Origin: Eubacterium sp. OM08-24 | GTDB taxonomy: Bacteria > Bacillota > Clostridia > Oscillospirales > Acutalibacteraceae | Length of the DNA: 64,000 nt | Assembly: GCF_003438075.1 (NCBI RefSeq) | Contig: NZ_QSTA01000001.1 | Span: 930,001 to 994,000, forward strand | Direction of reading: 5' to 3' | Shown: piece by piece, positions 17,326-26,639 of the stretch | Numbering within the stretch: the first letter of the stretch is position 1 | Layout: each line of letters begins with the position of its first letter | Notes under the pieces: generated by a model | Seen by the model: the letters and a program-made list of their open reading frames with translations, nothing else | Told to the model about the DNA's origin: nothing | Database searches by the model: none | Made by a program: the position numbers and the translations under genes

Positions 17326-17661
17326 TTACTCCTCCGTTCCGGAATTAGGATTTCTATTAAATTCTCCCAATTCATCATCAACCTGACTATATGAATCTCT
17401 AATATCTTTTACGGCACTTTCATTTATTGCTTTAAGAACATCTTCAACACTGCCGATTTTTTCTAAAATATGAGCTGTTTCAGTACTATAAGCATCTGCT
17501 CCTACACCTTTCCAAGAAGCAAGTAATTCCTTATTTATCCTGTTAAACTCGTTTTTTATAGTGGCAAATTCTGTAATAACCTCAGCACTTTGCTTTTCAA
17601 AGTTTGCAATTTTCGTAGTATCTGCTGAAACAAATTTACCGCTTGAATTATTGTCAGACAT
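17326..17661 (-). CDS. WXG100-family protein with YxxxD tail
   Basis: The 111-aa helical protein has the central turn ASWKGVGADAY, a true W-x-G motif at about residues 49-51, flanked by two amphipathic helices as in EsxA/EsxB. Near the C-terminus SYSQVDDELG contains Tyr-x3-Asp, the T7SS export signal. It is encoded between the second ATPase and the kinase, separate from the other three WXG100-like genes, and may be a dedicated secreted or structural partner. Confidence 0.82.
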   Translation of the reverse strand: MSDNNSSGKFVSADTTKIANFEKQSAEVITEFATIKNEFNRINKELLASWKGVGADAYSTETAHILEKIGSVEDVLKAINESAVKDIRDSYSQVDDELGEFNRNPNSGTEE

Positions 17662-17671
17662 AATAATCTCC

Positions 17672-19411
17672 TTACTCAGTTTTTATAAACTTTGCTTTTT
17701 TTAATAAATCAGCTTCGACATTATAGAAATAGCCGTCACCAATTTCACATTTTGCATATTCTTCTTTTAGATTCTTTTGATCCATATCACCAAATACAGT
17801 TTTAGACCCACGCTCGCTTGCAAATTCTGCGATATTGTCAAGCAGGAAAACTGTTTTTAAGGTACTGTTAAACAATGCATTTACCTCTGCATCTGTTATT
17901 TTCTTTACATCTGTAAAAATAAAAATATAATCATTCTCATCTGCAACGTCTATTAATTCCTGCAAAAAATAATGTATAAAATCAGAATTCATCTTTGTAT
18001 TAAGATAAATTGATTTACTTTGTATTACAAACACAGTTGGTGTTCCGTCTGCTTTATCTGCACCTCTAGGTAAATCCTCTACCGTAAAATCAATATCATC
18101 AATTCCATAAATCTGATAAAGTAAATCATTATCATAATCGTTGTACAGACTCATATATTTTTCATGCAATATTTTATAAAACTGTTGCATAGGCGAAAGC
18201 TTTCTCTTTTTCATTCTGCCATTAACAAAGTTTATAGAAATTTGCTCATACTCAGAAATATAATCACAGTCAAATGTTTCAGAAAACTCATCATAAAAAA
18301 CTTTTAATTGCTTTCTGCCGTCATCAAAAAAGACAAACCTTGAATTTTTCTTATTGTTTTTCAGATTTTGCAACAACAATCTAAGAAGATTTGTTTTACC
18401 AAATTCTTTTTTACCATAAATTGCAACCACTCTTGAATCTAAAAAATCAACATTTATTGGTTTAAACTCTACATAGTCCAACCCAACTTCAACATTATTA
18501 GATGACAAAACCCTATCTGTAGCATCCGGAGGTTGTCTTAAATTAACAAAATCCTCAAAAAGAAGTTCCTGTGGAAATGTTTTGTATTTTTGAACCTGTT
18601 TTCTATATTCAAATGAAGATTCATCATAAGCAAATTTTTCTTTTAACTTTCTCATAAAAACCGAATCTTCATCATTTATGTCAGAACACTTTAATATCTG
18701 AACTTCATAAGGTGCATTTAGATTAAAAGTACCTATAATATCATCAGGTCTTTCAGTTACATTCGCATATCCTCTTCCTTGTATGTTACCAAGGCTTTCA
18801 ACTTTAGAACCAAATATTTCTGAACATTTATCAGGAGCAAAATTTAATGCTATTTTCTGTTCAAATGAAAGCAGATAGTTTGAAATTCCTTTCGTGTCTG
18901 AAGCAGTAAAAACTACCGAAATACCACGAGATCTACCATCACGACAAATTCTGCCAAATTTCTCGTGATATGCAGAATATCTGTTTTCACCGATAAAAGC
19001 ATTTAAATTATCAATAATAAATGTTGTATGTGGTAAATTATCTTTTCTTCCGACACTAAAATTATAGCTTCCAAGATTTTTAATGTTTTTCTTTAAAATT
19101 GATTCTAGAATAACAAAAACACGCTTTACATATTCTTCACTGGTATTATCAAAATAAGCTGAAACCAGTGGCATATCTTTGTAATCTCTTAATGCTCCTC
19201 CGAAATCAAGAATAAATATCTGCTCATTATATATATTGCTTCTTTTATGAAGACAGTTGATTAACAACTTTAAAAAATTGGTTTTGCCTGACATAGCTGA
19301 ACCAAAAACTGCAATATTTGAATTAACGAGATCAACTTTAAAATTCGATTGTTTTTGCTTATTTGGTATATCATATCTGCCCAAAGAGCACATTTCAAAT
19401 CCATTATTCAA
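17672..19411 (-). CDS. Tandem FtsK/SpoIIIE-type ATPase, equivalent to the EssC C-terminal half
   Basis: The 579-aa soluble protein contains two P-loop modules. The first has AVFGSAMSGKTNFLK (~residues 32-46) and a Walker-B-like FIIDNLNAF. The second has VVAIYGKKEFGKTNLLRLL (~residues 330-348). No membrane helix is present. This is what the second and third ATPase domains of EssC would look like as a free protein. It follows the membrane ATPase gene by 6 bp. Together they have the EccCa/EccCb layout of mycobacterial ESX-1 rather than the single ~1480-aa EssC of staphylococci and bacilli. The Walker B acidic pair is weak in both modules, as is usual for EssC D2/D3. Confidence 0.85.
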   Translation of the reverse strand: MNNGFEMCSLGRYDIPNKQKQSNFKVDLVNSNIAVFGSAMSGKTNFLKLLINCLHKRSNIYNEQIFILDFGGALRDYKDMPLVSAYFDNTSEEYVKRVFVILESILKKNIKNLGSYNFSVGRKDNLPHTTFIIDNLNAFIGENRYSAYHEKFGRICRDGRSRGISVVFTASDTKGISNYLLSFEQKIALNFAPDKCSEIFGSKVESLGNIQGRGYANVTERPDDIIGTFNLNAPYEVQILKCSDINDEDSVFMRKLKEKFAYDESSFEYRKQVQKYKTFPQELLFEDFVNLRQPPDATDRVLSSNNVEVGLDYVEFKPINVDFLDSRVVAIYGKKEFGKTNLLRLLLQNLKNNKKNSRFVFFDDGRKQLKVFYDEFSETFDCDYISEYEQISINFVNGRMKKRKLSPMQQFYKILHEKYMSLYNDYDNDLLYQIYGIDDIDFTVEDLPRGADKADGTPTVFVIQSKSIYLNTKMNSDFIHYFLQELIDVADENDYIFIFTDVKKITDAEVNALFNSTLKTVFLLDNIAEFASERGSKTVFGDMDQKNLKEEYAKCEIGDGYFYNVEADLLKKAKFIKTE

Positions 19412-19417
19412 AGTCTA

Positions 19418-22400
19418 TCACACCTCATTCCATTCATTAAATTCATCGTTGTCATCCGAAAGTAAAACAGGTAAAGGTTCAAGAAATATCTTTTCCGGTA
19501 CATCGTATTTATTCGTACCATTCGATGTCTTTTGACTTGTTATTTCAATGATTTTCTCAACAACATACTCTAATTGCGTAATACCAAAGCTAAGTTTTTT
19601 ATTTTTTGCTTTAAGCACTTCATTATGTTTTGTTGAATCATAAAAGTCACTAATAAATTCACCTGTATTTGTTACATAAGTCATCTTTGTAGCCGGTTTT
19701 ATGTCTGTATTTTTATTTGCGCCCGTATAAGCAGACTGGAAATACTCATATCTGCTGCCTGTTCCAACTAAAATATATGCCCTACCATGTCCGGGCATAG
19801 TTGCAGCCGCTGCATCTGTAGTACCCAACATTTCTTTTGATGCCTGCTTAGTTGCTACTTTTAGACATATCTTTGATTTTGTATTTACACGAATATCATC
19901 ATTTATAGCACCCTCAATGTTCTGTGACACCAATATAATATGTAATCCAAGTGTTCTGCCAATTCGTGCAATAGTAGTAATTTCGGCAATAAAATCTATA
20001 TCATTAGATTCACTTGAAAATCTTTTCAATTCGGTAAATTCATCGACAACCAGTATAAGATGTGAAAGTGGTTTTAGTTTGCTTATGTCACCGTCAATAT
20101 ATCTGATTTGCTTTTCTTTTTTACCATCACGAATTTCTTGTATCAATTCTTCATACTTTGATCTTTCGTTTGGATTGGATTTCAATTCATGAATTTTCTT
20201 TATTTTTCTATAAGTACGGATATATGCGTCCGCATTATCAACATCAAGATCTGAAAGTATTATTTGACGATTTTTCACTTCGGCATTAAGCGATTCCAAA
20301 AATCGTTTAAGCATATACACTGCAGAAATTCCTTGGCTTTCGCCTGCAGTATTCGTAACCGTGCCCACACAATGAGGTAATTTACCCAAGCGTTCAGAAA
20401 ATCCTCCACCCTTCATATCAACAAGCATTAGATTGAGATCGGATGGAGAATACTTTACACAAAGTCCGATAAGATATGTAATTATTGTTTCAGATTTACC
20501 GGAACCTGTCGTACCGGCGACAAGCATATGTGGACCATCAGCATTTTCATGAAGATCCAGATAAGTTATCCCATGTTCATTTTTACCGACAGCAACCTTC
20601 ATATTACGAGTAACATCATTATTTTGAACATCAGACCAGTTTTTACATATTATATTTGTTAATTCATCTGTCAGTATTTGCTCATTATTTAATTTATAAA
20701 TATCTTCAAATAATTCAAAAAGAGTTACTAATGAAGGAACTTTACCGTTTTCAGCTATTCTAGTATAGTAAATAGAACTTAATCGTCTGAAAGCAATGTC
20801 AAATTCTGAATTTGGATGTTCCTTTGTTCCGTTATTAAATATGTAATCATTTGTAAAATTTGTATATTCAATTATGTCATCAGTTGTGGTTGATGAATCT
20901 TTACCACGAGCTAATTTACTAAGAGTTTCGTGGCTTAAAAGATTATACCTGTTGCTTATACGATGAATAGTTTCATCAAGTTCAACAATACTGCCACAAT
21001 ATTTTGGCAGCATACCTTTTTCTTTTTGAATAAACACAAATGTTAAGCCTAAAGAATTTTCATAGTTTTCTCCTTCTTTAGGTGCTTCAGGAATATATTT
21101 TGAAAAAGCTTTTTCCTTAATATCATAATCATCTAACACAAAACAAATAATCTGTGTTACTTTTTCAGACAAAGAATTACTGTCCGGCTCATCTGAACTA
21201 TTGGATTTTACTCGTTCCGAAATTATACTTTGTAACTGGCTATACACTTCGCCTGCACTTTTTTCATCGAACACAAATTGAGATAAACCATCAAATAATT
21301 CATTAGCGTGCGGAAGAAACATATAGTCGTTTATTATGTCACTCTGTTTCTCGATATCTTTTTCTTTATTAAAAAAGAATACCAACTGAACATCCTCGGG
21401 AGAATGGTAAAAAGAAAGTTCAAAAGCTAAATGTCTGATGAAATTCAACGACACATCATCATTTTTAGAAATTACGCCCAATGTACCGATATTTTTGAGA
21501 TCGACAAGTAAAGGTGGTTTTTCTGCTTTTGCCGATGAATCTCTTAAAAATTTAAATCCTGTAATTTCTTTTTCTCCATTTTCTCCTATAGTTTCCTGTG
21601 TGGTTGAAAATATATAAGGTAACTCTGTAAGGAGAAATTGATTTTTCATTTCTTCTGTTGTTTGTTGATATCCTTTTTTATTTTTATGTTTCGGTGGTAT
21701 TTCGATTGTAATATAGGGACACTCATCTTTACCTTTCTTGGGCGGATGGAGCTTATAACGCACATCATAAAATATGTCATCTTTTTGCTCTGCTTTAATT
21801 TGAAATGATGGCTTTATTTCATCCGATTCACCAAGCGTTACTCTCATAAAGTCATTGTCATTTTGTGAACGTGCAAAAATTGCAGTAGAAATCTCACCTG
21901 TTTGATTAAATAATGTACACATTCTGGGATAAGCTTTATTCAGATAAACAATTTCATCCTTTTGCCATTTTACAATTTTCTTTTTAATTATAGTTTCATT
22001 AATATAATTTTCATATTTTTCTTTCCATTCACTAACAGACTGTTTATAATCTTTTGATTGTTTTCTTCGATTATAAAGAGAAGTCACCGCTGACATAAAC
22101 GGCATTGCAATAGTCATTGCCAACATAGAATCATTAAGCCCTGAATTGCTTGAAAACTGACTGATAAAAAAGCGTATGCCAACCATTCCTAAACCGGTAA
22201 TTAATGGCGGAGCAATAGTATCTAATAAACTACCCTTAGCCTTTGTAGGCATGTCACCTGCCGGAAGAATATCTATTACTGTAGGTTCAATTACATTAAG
22301 CCTTCTGGTACTTATGTTATATTCCAAAGTATTATTATCACGGAGTATATATGTTTTCTCTCTGTCGCCCTTATCAAACAGCTGTGGTACATTTGTAACC

Positions 22401-22792
22401 ATATCATTATCAGTAATAAAAAACTCACTTGATGTAACAATTCCAAGGCTACTCAATGACAAATCGTAATTGTTTTTGACCTTCTTTTGTTGATCAAGTA
22501 CATCCATTGATTGTTCTGTAATATCGACTTTAGAGTATTCCCCCATGATAGTGTAAAGAATCAACAACTCACAATGAGTTTTGATATATTGTTCAAATGC
22601 CTGAAAACAATCCTGTATGCTAAGAGTTGTATCGGCGTCTATACTTTCATCCGGATTAAAATTTTTAAGACCGTAATATACGCCTTGAATAAATTCTTTT
22701 AAAGTAATATCTTTTACTACAAGAAAAGACAATGTTCGCACTCTATTTTTTATATTAAATTTTACAGAAACTAAAATTTCATTGTTTTTCAT
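19418..22792 (-). CDS. essC: EssC-like membrane ATPase (N-terminal half with one catalytic FtsK domain)
   Basis: The 1124-aa protein starts at the ATG at 22792, directly after the upstream stop with agggt in front. Residues ~1-130 look ubiquitin-like: VSVKFNIKN...TLKEFIQGVY and, ~75 residues on, LSLSSLGIVTSSEFFI resemble the first and last strands of YukD. Two membrane helices follow (~189-205 and ~219-234). A degenerate ATPase-like region lies in the middle. A full FtsK domain has LVAGTTGSGKSETI (~758-770), MLVDMKGGGF and LILVVDEFTEL (~914). It powers and gates T7 substrate export. Canonical EssC starts with FHA domains and has two more ATPase domains; here the latter are on the next gene. 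Confidence 0.9.
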   Translation of the reverse strand: MKNNEILVSVKFNIKNRVRTLSFLVVKDITLKEFIQGVYYGLKNFNPDESIDADTTLSIQDCFQAFEQYIKTHCELLILYTIMGEYSKVDITEQSMDVLDQQKKVKNNYDLSLSSLGIVTSSEFFITDNDMVTNVPQLFDKGDREKTYILRDNNTLEYNISTRRLNVIEPTVIDILPAGDMPTKAKGSLLDTIAPPLITGLGMVGIRFFISQFSSNSGLNDSMLAMTIAMPFMSAVTSLYNRRKQSKDYKQSVSEWKEKYENYINETIIKKKIVKWQKDEIVYLNKAYPRMCTLFNQTGEISTAIFARSQNDNDFMRVTLGESDEIKPSFQIKAEQKDDIFYDVRYKLHPPKKGKDECPYITIEIPPKHKNKKGYQQTTEEMKNQFLLTELPYIFSTTQETIGENGEKEITGFKFLRDSSAKAEKPPLLVDLKNIGTLGVISKNDDVSLNFIRHLAFELSFYHSPEDVQLVFFFNKEKDIEKQSDIINDYMFLPHANELFDGLSQFVFDEKSAGEVYSQLQSIISERVKSNSSDEPDSNSLSEKVTQIICFVLDDYDIKEKAFSKYIPEAPKEGENYENSLGLTFVFIQKEKGMLPKYCGSIVELDETIHRISNRYNLLSHETLSKLARGKDSSTTTDDIIEYTNFTNDYIFNNGTKEHPNSEFDIAFRRLSSIYYTRIAENGKVPSLVTLFELFEDIYKLNNEQILTDELTNIICKNWSDVQNNDVTRNMKVAVGKNEHGITYLDLHENADGPHMLVAGTTGSGKSETIITYLIGLCVKYSPSDLNLMLVDMKGGGFSERLGKLPHCVGTVTNTAGESQGISAVYMLKRFLESLNAEVKNRQIILSDLDVDNADAYIRTYRKIKKIHELKSNPNERSKYEELIQEIRDGKKEKQIRYIDGDISKLKPLSHLILVVDEFTELKRFSSESNDIDFIAEITTIARIGRTLGLHIILVSQNIEGAINDDIRVNTKSKICLKVATKQASKEMLGTTDAAAATMPGHGRAYILVGTGSRYEYFQSAYTGANKNTDIKPATKMTYVTNTGEFISDFYDSTKHNEVLKAKNKKLSFGITQLEYVVEKIIEITSQKTSNGTNKYDVPEKIFLEPLPVLLSDDNDEFNEWNEV

Positions 22793-22802
22793 ATCATTTA
22801 CC

Positions 22803-23963
22803 CTATGCCCTGTGAATAGAATTTTTATATTCAAAATTTATTTTAGGCGGATTAACTACTACACCATGCGAAAGTTCTATTTTTGGCTCACTAATACTAA
22901 AACTTATTGTAGGTGAGTCAATACTTTTAACCTTAACTTGATTTAATTTTTCAGAAGTGGTACATTTTCCAACAATTTTCGCTGTTTTTGGTATAACTAC
23001 ACTACTTAATATAACTTTTGACATTTCAGGCTTTTCAAATTCATTAACATTATTCTCAATATAAGTAGTTTTTGGCTTAGTTATATTAACCGGTTTTAAT
23101 TTATAATTTTCAACTTTAGATGTAGGTATAATTACCTCCGACGAATTTATCTCAATATTAATAGGTTTTCTATTTAAAGATACTTTGGGAAAGTTTATCC
23201 CACTTTTTGGTAAATCAGTCATCTTATAAGTTTTAATACTTTTTTTAGTAAGATAAGATTTACTAACATGGATATATGGTAATACTTGTAATTTCATTGG
23301 AACAAAATCAGTGTTAATTTCATCCGGTACATTTGTAACAACCAAAGGTAATTTCTTAGTTATATTATTTTGAATTTTTACTGATGGTATCTGTGCCGTT
23401 GCTACGGAAACACCATTTGTTTTAATTAACTCTAATTTACCAATCTGAACATTTTTCAAAGATGGAGTAGCTACATAAGATTTTTTTAAATTCAACTGTA
23501 CATCTGAAAATTCACAGTTTATGTTCTTTGGATTAATGCTAACTACTTTATTGGGCATTGAAACATAAAATCTATTGATTTTTTTATTAGTAAATTTTAA
23601 TCCGACATTTGGTATATCAGGTAATGTAACACTATGCTTGTTTACAAAATCAACTTTTTTATATTTGGAAAGTGTTTTATTCACACAATTAGTTGCATTT
23701 AAAATATTACTGCTAAACTCAGAAATATCAGTTTCAAATACTCCAAACCTCTTGTTATAATTTTGAGGAATCAAAAAATTTTTCATATATCTTTTTTTGA
23801 TTTTGAAACGTGGTACTTTCACTTTTCTCTGTCTTTCAAGACGGTTGACAAAAGCTTCACGTTCTTGATATTCAGCATACAACTGTTCGTAATTTTTTCT
23901 TTCTGCTGAAGTTAATTTCTGAATTTCGTCCTGCGATAGAATTTTAAATGCCACCAAAATCAC
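22803..23963 (-). CDS. Repeat-rich protein of unknown function in the T7SS core
   Basis: The 386-aa protein has an N-terminal charged helix (~residues 10-45, TSAERKNYEQLYAEYQEREA). About 300 residues of short Lys/Val/Pro-rich repeats follow, typified by VTLPDIPNVGLKF, VATAQIPSVKIQN and KPINIEINSSEVIIPTSKVE. The repeats alternate beta-prone strands with P-x-(V/I) turns, suggesting an extended beta solenoid or filament-like protein. No signal peptide or membrane segment is visible. The start is a GTG with aaggga upstream. It sits between the WXG100 genes and essC, so it may be a scaffold or a co-secreted component. The family is not recognised. Confidence 0.6.
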   Translation of the reverse strand: MILVAFKILSQDEIQKLTSAERKNYEQLYAEYQEREAFVNRLERQRKVKVPRFKIKKRYMKNFLIPQNYNKRFGVFETDISEFSSNILNATNCVNKTLSKYKKVDFVNKHSVTLPDIPNVGLKFTNKKINRFYVSMPNKVVSINPKNINCEFSDVQLNLKKSYVATPSLKNVQIGKLELIKTNGVSVATAQIPSVKIQNNITKKLPLVVTNVPDEINTDFVPMKLQVLPYIHVSKSYLTKKSIKTYKMTDLPKSGINFPKVSLNRKPINIEINSSEVIIPTSKVENYKLKPVNITKPKTTYIENNVNEFEKPEMSKVILSSVVIPKTAKIVGKCTTSEKLNQVKVKSIDSPTISFSISEPKIELSHGVVVNPPKINFEYKNSIHRA

Positions 23964-23983
23964 ATCCCTTACATAACAAATGC

Positions 23984-24013
23984 GGCTCTATTTGTAATTT
24001 AACAAACAGAGCC
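23984..24013 (-). terminator. Intra-operon hairpin after the WXG100 genes
   Basis: A 12-bp stem (acaaacagagcc / ggctctatttgt, one G-U pair) with a 6-nt loop lies between the last WXG100-type gene and the 386-aa gene. It lacks a T run on the - strand, so it fits partial attenuation or mRNA 3'-end protection better than full termination. Confidence 0.45.
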
Positions 24014-24030
24014 ACATATAAGCCGAATAC

Positions 24031-24348
24031 TCAGCCCTGTCCGCCGCCTCTAATACTTTCAGCAATCTGTGCGTCAACTTTTTCAAAATTGTCACGATTT
24101 CCTTCGAGAAGACTTGACATTCCTTTAATCATTGCCGGAAGACCTGCTTCCAAACTTGTTACAAATTCTTTATAACTTTTATCAAAAAGCTCAATCAAAG
24201 CATCTTTGGAATCGCCTTCCATTTCGGCGATAGCTGCCTTAAAAGCTGTTTCAAATTCAGTTCCTGCGTTAGCATATTTAGTAGCCAAATTATCAATATT
24301 TGTTACCGATGAGGCTACATTCTGATTAACAATTCTACAATCTGCCAT
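24031..24348 (-). CDS. WXG100-size helical hairpin protein lacking the Trp
   Basis: The 105-aa protein is two amphipathic helices around a turn at about residues 42-46 (AEMEGDSKDALIE). The turn keeps x-x-G but has Glu in place of the Trp. The C-terminal NFEKVDAQIAESI ends in a Gly-rich tail and holds Phe-x3-Asp in the place of the Tyr-x3-Asp export signal. It follows two sibling genes 29 and 390 bp upstream. Such mixed sets often form heterodimers in which only one partner carries W-x-G and the other the export motif; that pairing is inferred. Confidence 0.75.
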   Translation of the reverse strand: MADCRIVNQNVASSVTNIDNLATKYANAGTEFETAFKAAIAEMEGDSKDALIELFDKSYKEFVTSLEAGLPAMIKGMSSLLEGNRDNFEKVDAQIAESIRGGGQG

Positions 24349-24377
24349 AATATAATACCTCCGTTAAATATAATTAC

Positions 24378-24725
24378 TTAACCCTGTGCACTGCCAGAGT
24401 TCTGGTTACCCTGACCAAGCTGATCATCAACACCCTGATCATCACCGGGAATTTGCATTTTTATTGTGTTACAAATTTCTTTGAGTGAGTCAAGCATTTT
24501 TGTAAGATTATCAGTAACATTTGGAAGAATACTTGTATCGTAAAAAGCCTTAAAACCATTAGCTGCTGCACCCGAAAAACTGCTTGGAATAAGTCCGTCA
24601 ATTTCAGATTGAAGCTCACTGTTAATTCCTGTTACCTGACTCTGATAATCGTCCACTGCTTTAATAGCAGCATCCATCATTGCCTTTGTGATGTTAACCG
24701 TACCGGTTGAACCCATATTTGCCAT
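24378..24725 (-). CDS. WXG100-like protein with FxG turn
   Basis: The 115-aa protein has the WXG100 fold pattern: a helix (ITKAMMDAAIKAVDDYQSQV), a turn IPSSFSGAAANGFKAF in which F-S-G replaces W-x-G, then a second helix (LPNVTDNLTKMLDSLKEI). The C-terminal 20 residues are Gln/Gly-rich (DDQLGQGNQNSGSAQG) and probably disordered. The ATG follows taggaggtaaatatt. It is likely an EsxA/EsxB-type secreted substrate or dimer partner of its neighbours. Confidence 0.8.
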   Translation of the reverse strand: MANMGSTGTVNITKAMMDAAIKAVDDYQSQVTGINSELQSEIDGLIPSSFSGAAANGFKAFYDTSILPNVTDNLTKMLDSLKEICNTIKMQIPGDDQGVDDQLGQGNQNSGSAQG

Positions 24726-24738
24726 AAATATTTACCTC

Positions 24739-25056
24739 CTAAAATAAATGACTTAAATTTTCAAAACCTGTAAATACATCCTTGTAATAACCATTACCAA
24801 TAACTGTATCGAGTGTATCGGATATATGGTTAACTACAAGTGACATATTTTCTATTGGTTTTAATAAAACATTTTTAGCCTCAAGCTGAGCCTCATGCCC
24901 TGCTTCGGTATCCATTGCTCCTGCAAGTTCCTCATACATAGTACTGAGTTTTTCTTTTAATTTATTGGTGCGTTCTTTTAATGCACGCATATCTTGTGCA
25001 GCAGTATTGAATTTTTCTTCATCAACCACAAGGTCTTTGGATAAATATGTAGCCAC
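24739..25056 (-). CDS. WXG100-like/TIGR04197-type helical protein
   Basis: The 105-aa all-helical protein has DEEKFNTAAQDMRALKERTN as helix 1, a loop around AGAMDTEAGHEA and helix 2 (KPIENMSLVVNHISDTLD). The end YYKDVFTGFENLSHLF has Tyr and acidic residues of an export-signal type, although spacing differs from Tyr-x3-Asp. It starts with GTG that shares its first base with the TAG stop of the TPR gene, so expression is coupled. It is probably the third member of the Esx set; the W-x-G motif is absent. Confidence 0.65.
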   Translation of the reverse strand: MATYLSKDLVVDEEKFNTAAQDMRALKERTNKLKEKLSTMYEELAGAMDTEAGHEAQLEAKNVLLKPIENMSLVVNHISDTLDTVIGNGYYKDVFTGFENLSHLF

Positions 25057-26570
25057 TATGCTTCACCTCCACTTTGCGCAGTTTTTATCTGCTCTAAGAT
25101 TGGTTTACGCATTTCATCGGACAATAAGTCTGCAAGCTTTTCAGCTTCTTCAAATTCTCCGAGATCTATATGACATTGTATGCGGAATGTAAGTACTAAG
25201 AGGTCCGTAGGATCTTTAATCATTTCGTTTCTTAAGTATGTAAGAAAATCTCTGTATTCTTCATCAGCCTTAGGATAGCCTTCATCCTTTAACGCTTTAA
25301 TAAGGCTGTATTTACCGATATATTTACTCTGAGGATCAGAACTGTTAGCGAGTTTTGATGCATACACTTTAATGTGTTCATTATCTTTAACAATTGTATA
25401 AGCTGCCACATATAAACGATAAATATGTTCTGTTTTTTCCTGAGAATAAACAGGATTCACATCGACATCTAACTTGCTATAATCAGATTCATGATTTTGA
25501 GCTATCGGTGTCATATTTTTTTCAAGATCCGGTGAGTTACGCCTTGCCTTTGCCGCCATTTCTCTGCCATATCTTTCAATTTTCTGTTCACCATACTTGC
25601 GTCTTACAGTTTCAACAGCAATATCAATTTCTCGTTGACCCGGTTTTACTACAGGTTTTGTTTCTAACTCAGTCAACTGTTTTACTGAAAACCCTTCATT
25701 AAATGAATTGATTGGATTTTCAGCCGCATTGATACACTTCAATGCCATATTTGAATTTTCGAGTTGAATATATATTTCAGCTGCATTGATATAACTGTCA
25801 ACAATACTATTGACTTCCGGCTCAACCACACATAATCCTTCAAAAATTTTATCTATTGCCAAATAAAGATGTTCCTTATCACCGTCAAGTTCATAACGAG
25901 CGTTTTCATAAGCAACCCAATCAAAAAACAGTTCTTTTACAGGTTTTGCAAAACGTTCGGCACGGTCAAGTTCTTTTTCTGCTTCCTCAAGCCTTTCCTC
26001 TTGCAAAAGAATATTAAAAGCAATTCTGTATCCCAAATACTCTGTCGGAGCAAGCAACTTCATTTGATTAGCTACTTCTATACCGTTTGATGTTTGACCG
26101 CTCATACTGTAACTTAAAGCCTTACGTTGAAGTACATCCATATCTATGCCGACAACTTTTTCAGATTTTATTAAGTTTATTATTGCATCATTGTACCTGT
26201 GAAGATCGAAACAAAGCATACCCATTATTTTGTATAGCTGTCCCACCACATTAGGTGAACAACCAATTTCATCAGCTTTTGCGAACATTTCTAATGCTTT
26301 AACCGGTTGATTAGATGTGGCATATGCATAACCAAGGTTAAAATACCGATCACCATTATCAGCATCATTTTCAACTGCAATTTTGTAATGCTCTATTGCG
26401 TTATCATAATCCTGTTTAGACATATACGCATTACCTGCACATTGATGAGCATCAGAATTATTTTCATCAACTTTGAGTGCCTCATCTGCAAGTTTTAATG
26501 ACTCATTATATCTGCCTTGTACAAAGGCAAGACGAGAATCTGCTATCAATACTTCAATAGAAATTTCCAT
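25056..26570 (-). CDS. TPR-repeat cytosolic protein of the T7SS core
   Basis: The 504-aa protein is mostly tetratricopeptide repeats. Residues 1-135 hold at least three clear units with the W/Y-x-L-G/A-x-Y pattern (RYNESLKLADEALKVDENN, NAYMSKQDYDNAIEHYKIA, LGYAYATSNQPVKALEMF), and helical repeats continue through the protein. No signal peptide or membrane segment. The ribosome site gaaggagtgataag precedes the ATG. It is the first gene of the machine block and couples to a WXG100 gene, so a chaperone or adaptor role for Esx proteins or toxins is plausible. That role is inferred. Confidence 0.8.
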   Translation of the reverse strand: MEISIEVLIADSRLAFVQGRYNESLKLADEALKVDENNSDAHQCAGNAYMSKQDYDNAIEHYKIAVENDADNGDRYFNLGYAYATSNQPVKALEMFAKADEIGCSPNVVGQLYKIMGMLCFDLHRYNDAIINLIKSEKVVGIDMDVLQRKALSYSMSGQTSNGIEVANQMKLLAPTEYLGYRIAFNILLQEERLEEAEKELDRAERFAKPVKELFFDWVAYENARYELDGDKEHLYLAIDKIFEGLCVVEPEVNSIVDSYINAAEIYIQLENSNMALKCINAAENPINSFNEGFSVKQLTELETKPVVKPGQREIDIAVETVRRKYGEQKIERYGREMAAKARRNSPDLEKNMTPIAQNHESDYSKLDVDVNPVYSQEKTEHIYRLYVAAYTIVKDNEHIKVYASKLANSSDPQSKYIGKYSLIKALKDEGYPKADEEYRDFLTYLRNEMIKDPTDLLVLTFRIQCHIDLGEFEEAEKLADLLSDEMRKPILEQIKTAQSGGEA

Positions 26571-26607
26571 CTTATCACTCCTTCACTAAAATTAAAATGA
26601 TATAAAT

Positions 26608-26635
26608 AATTTAAAACGCAATATTTTGAAATCAA
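26608..26635 (-). promoter_or_regulatory. Weak candidate promoter for the T7SS core genes
   Basis: TTGATT and TAAATT separated by 16 bp lie ~40 bp upstream of the TPR gene. If real it would uncouple the machine genes from the toxin array. Confidence 0.3.
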
Positions 26636-26639
26636 TAAT

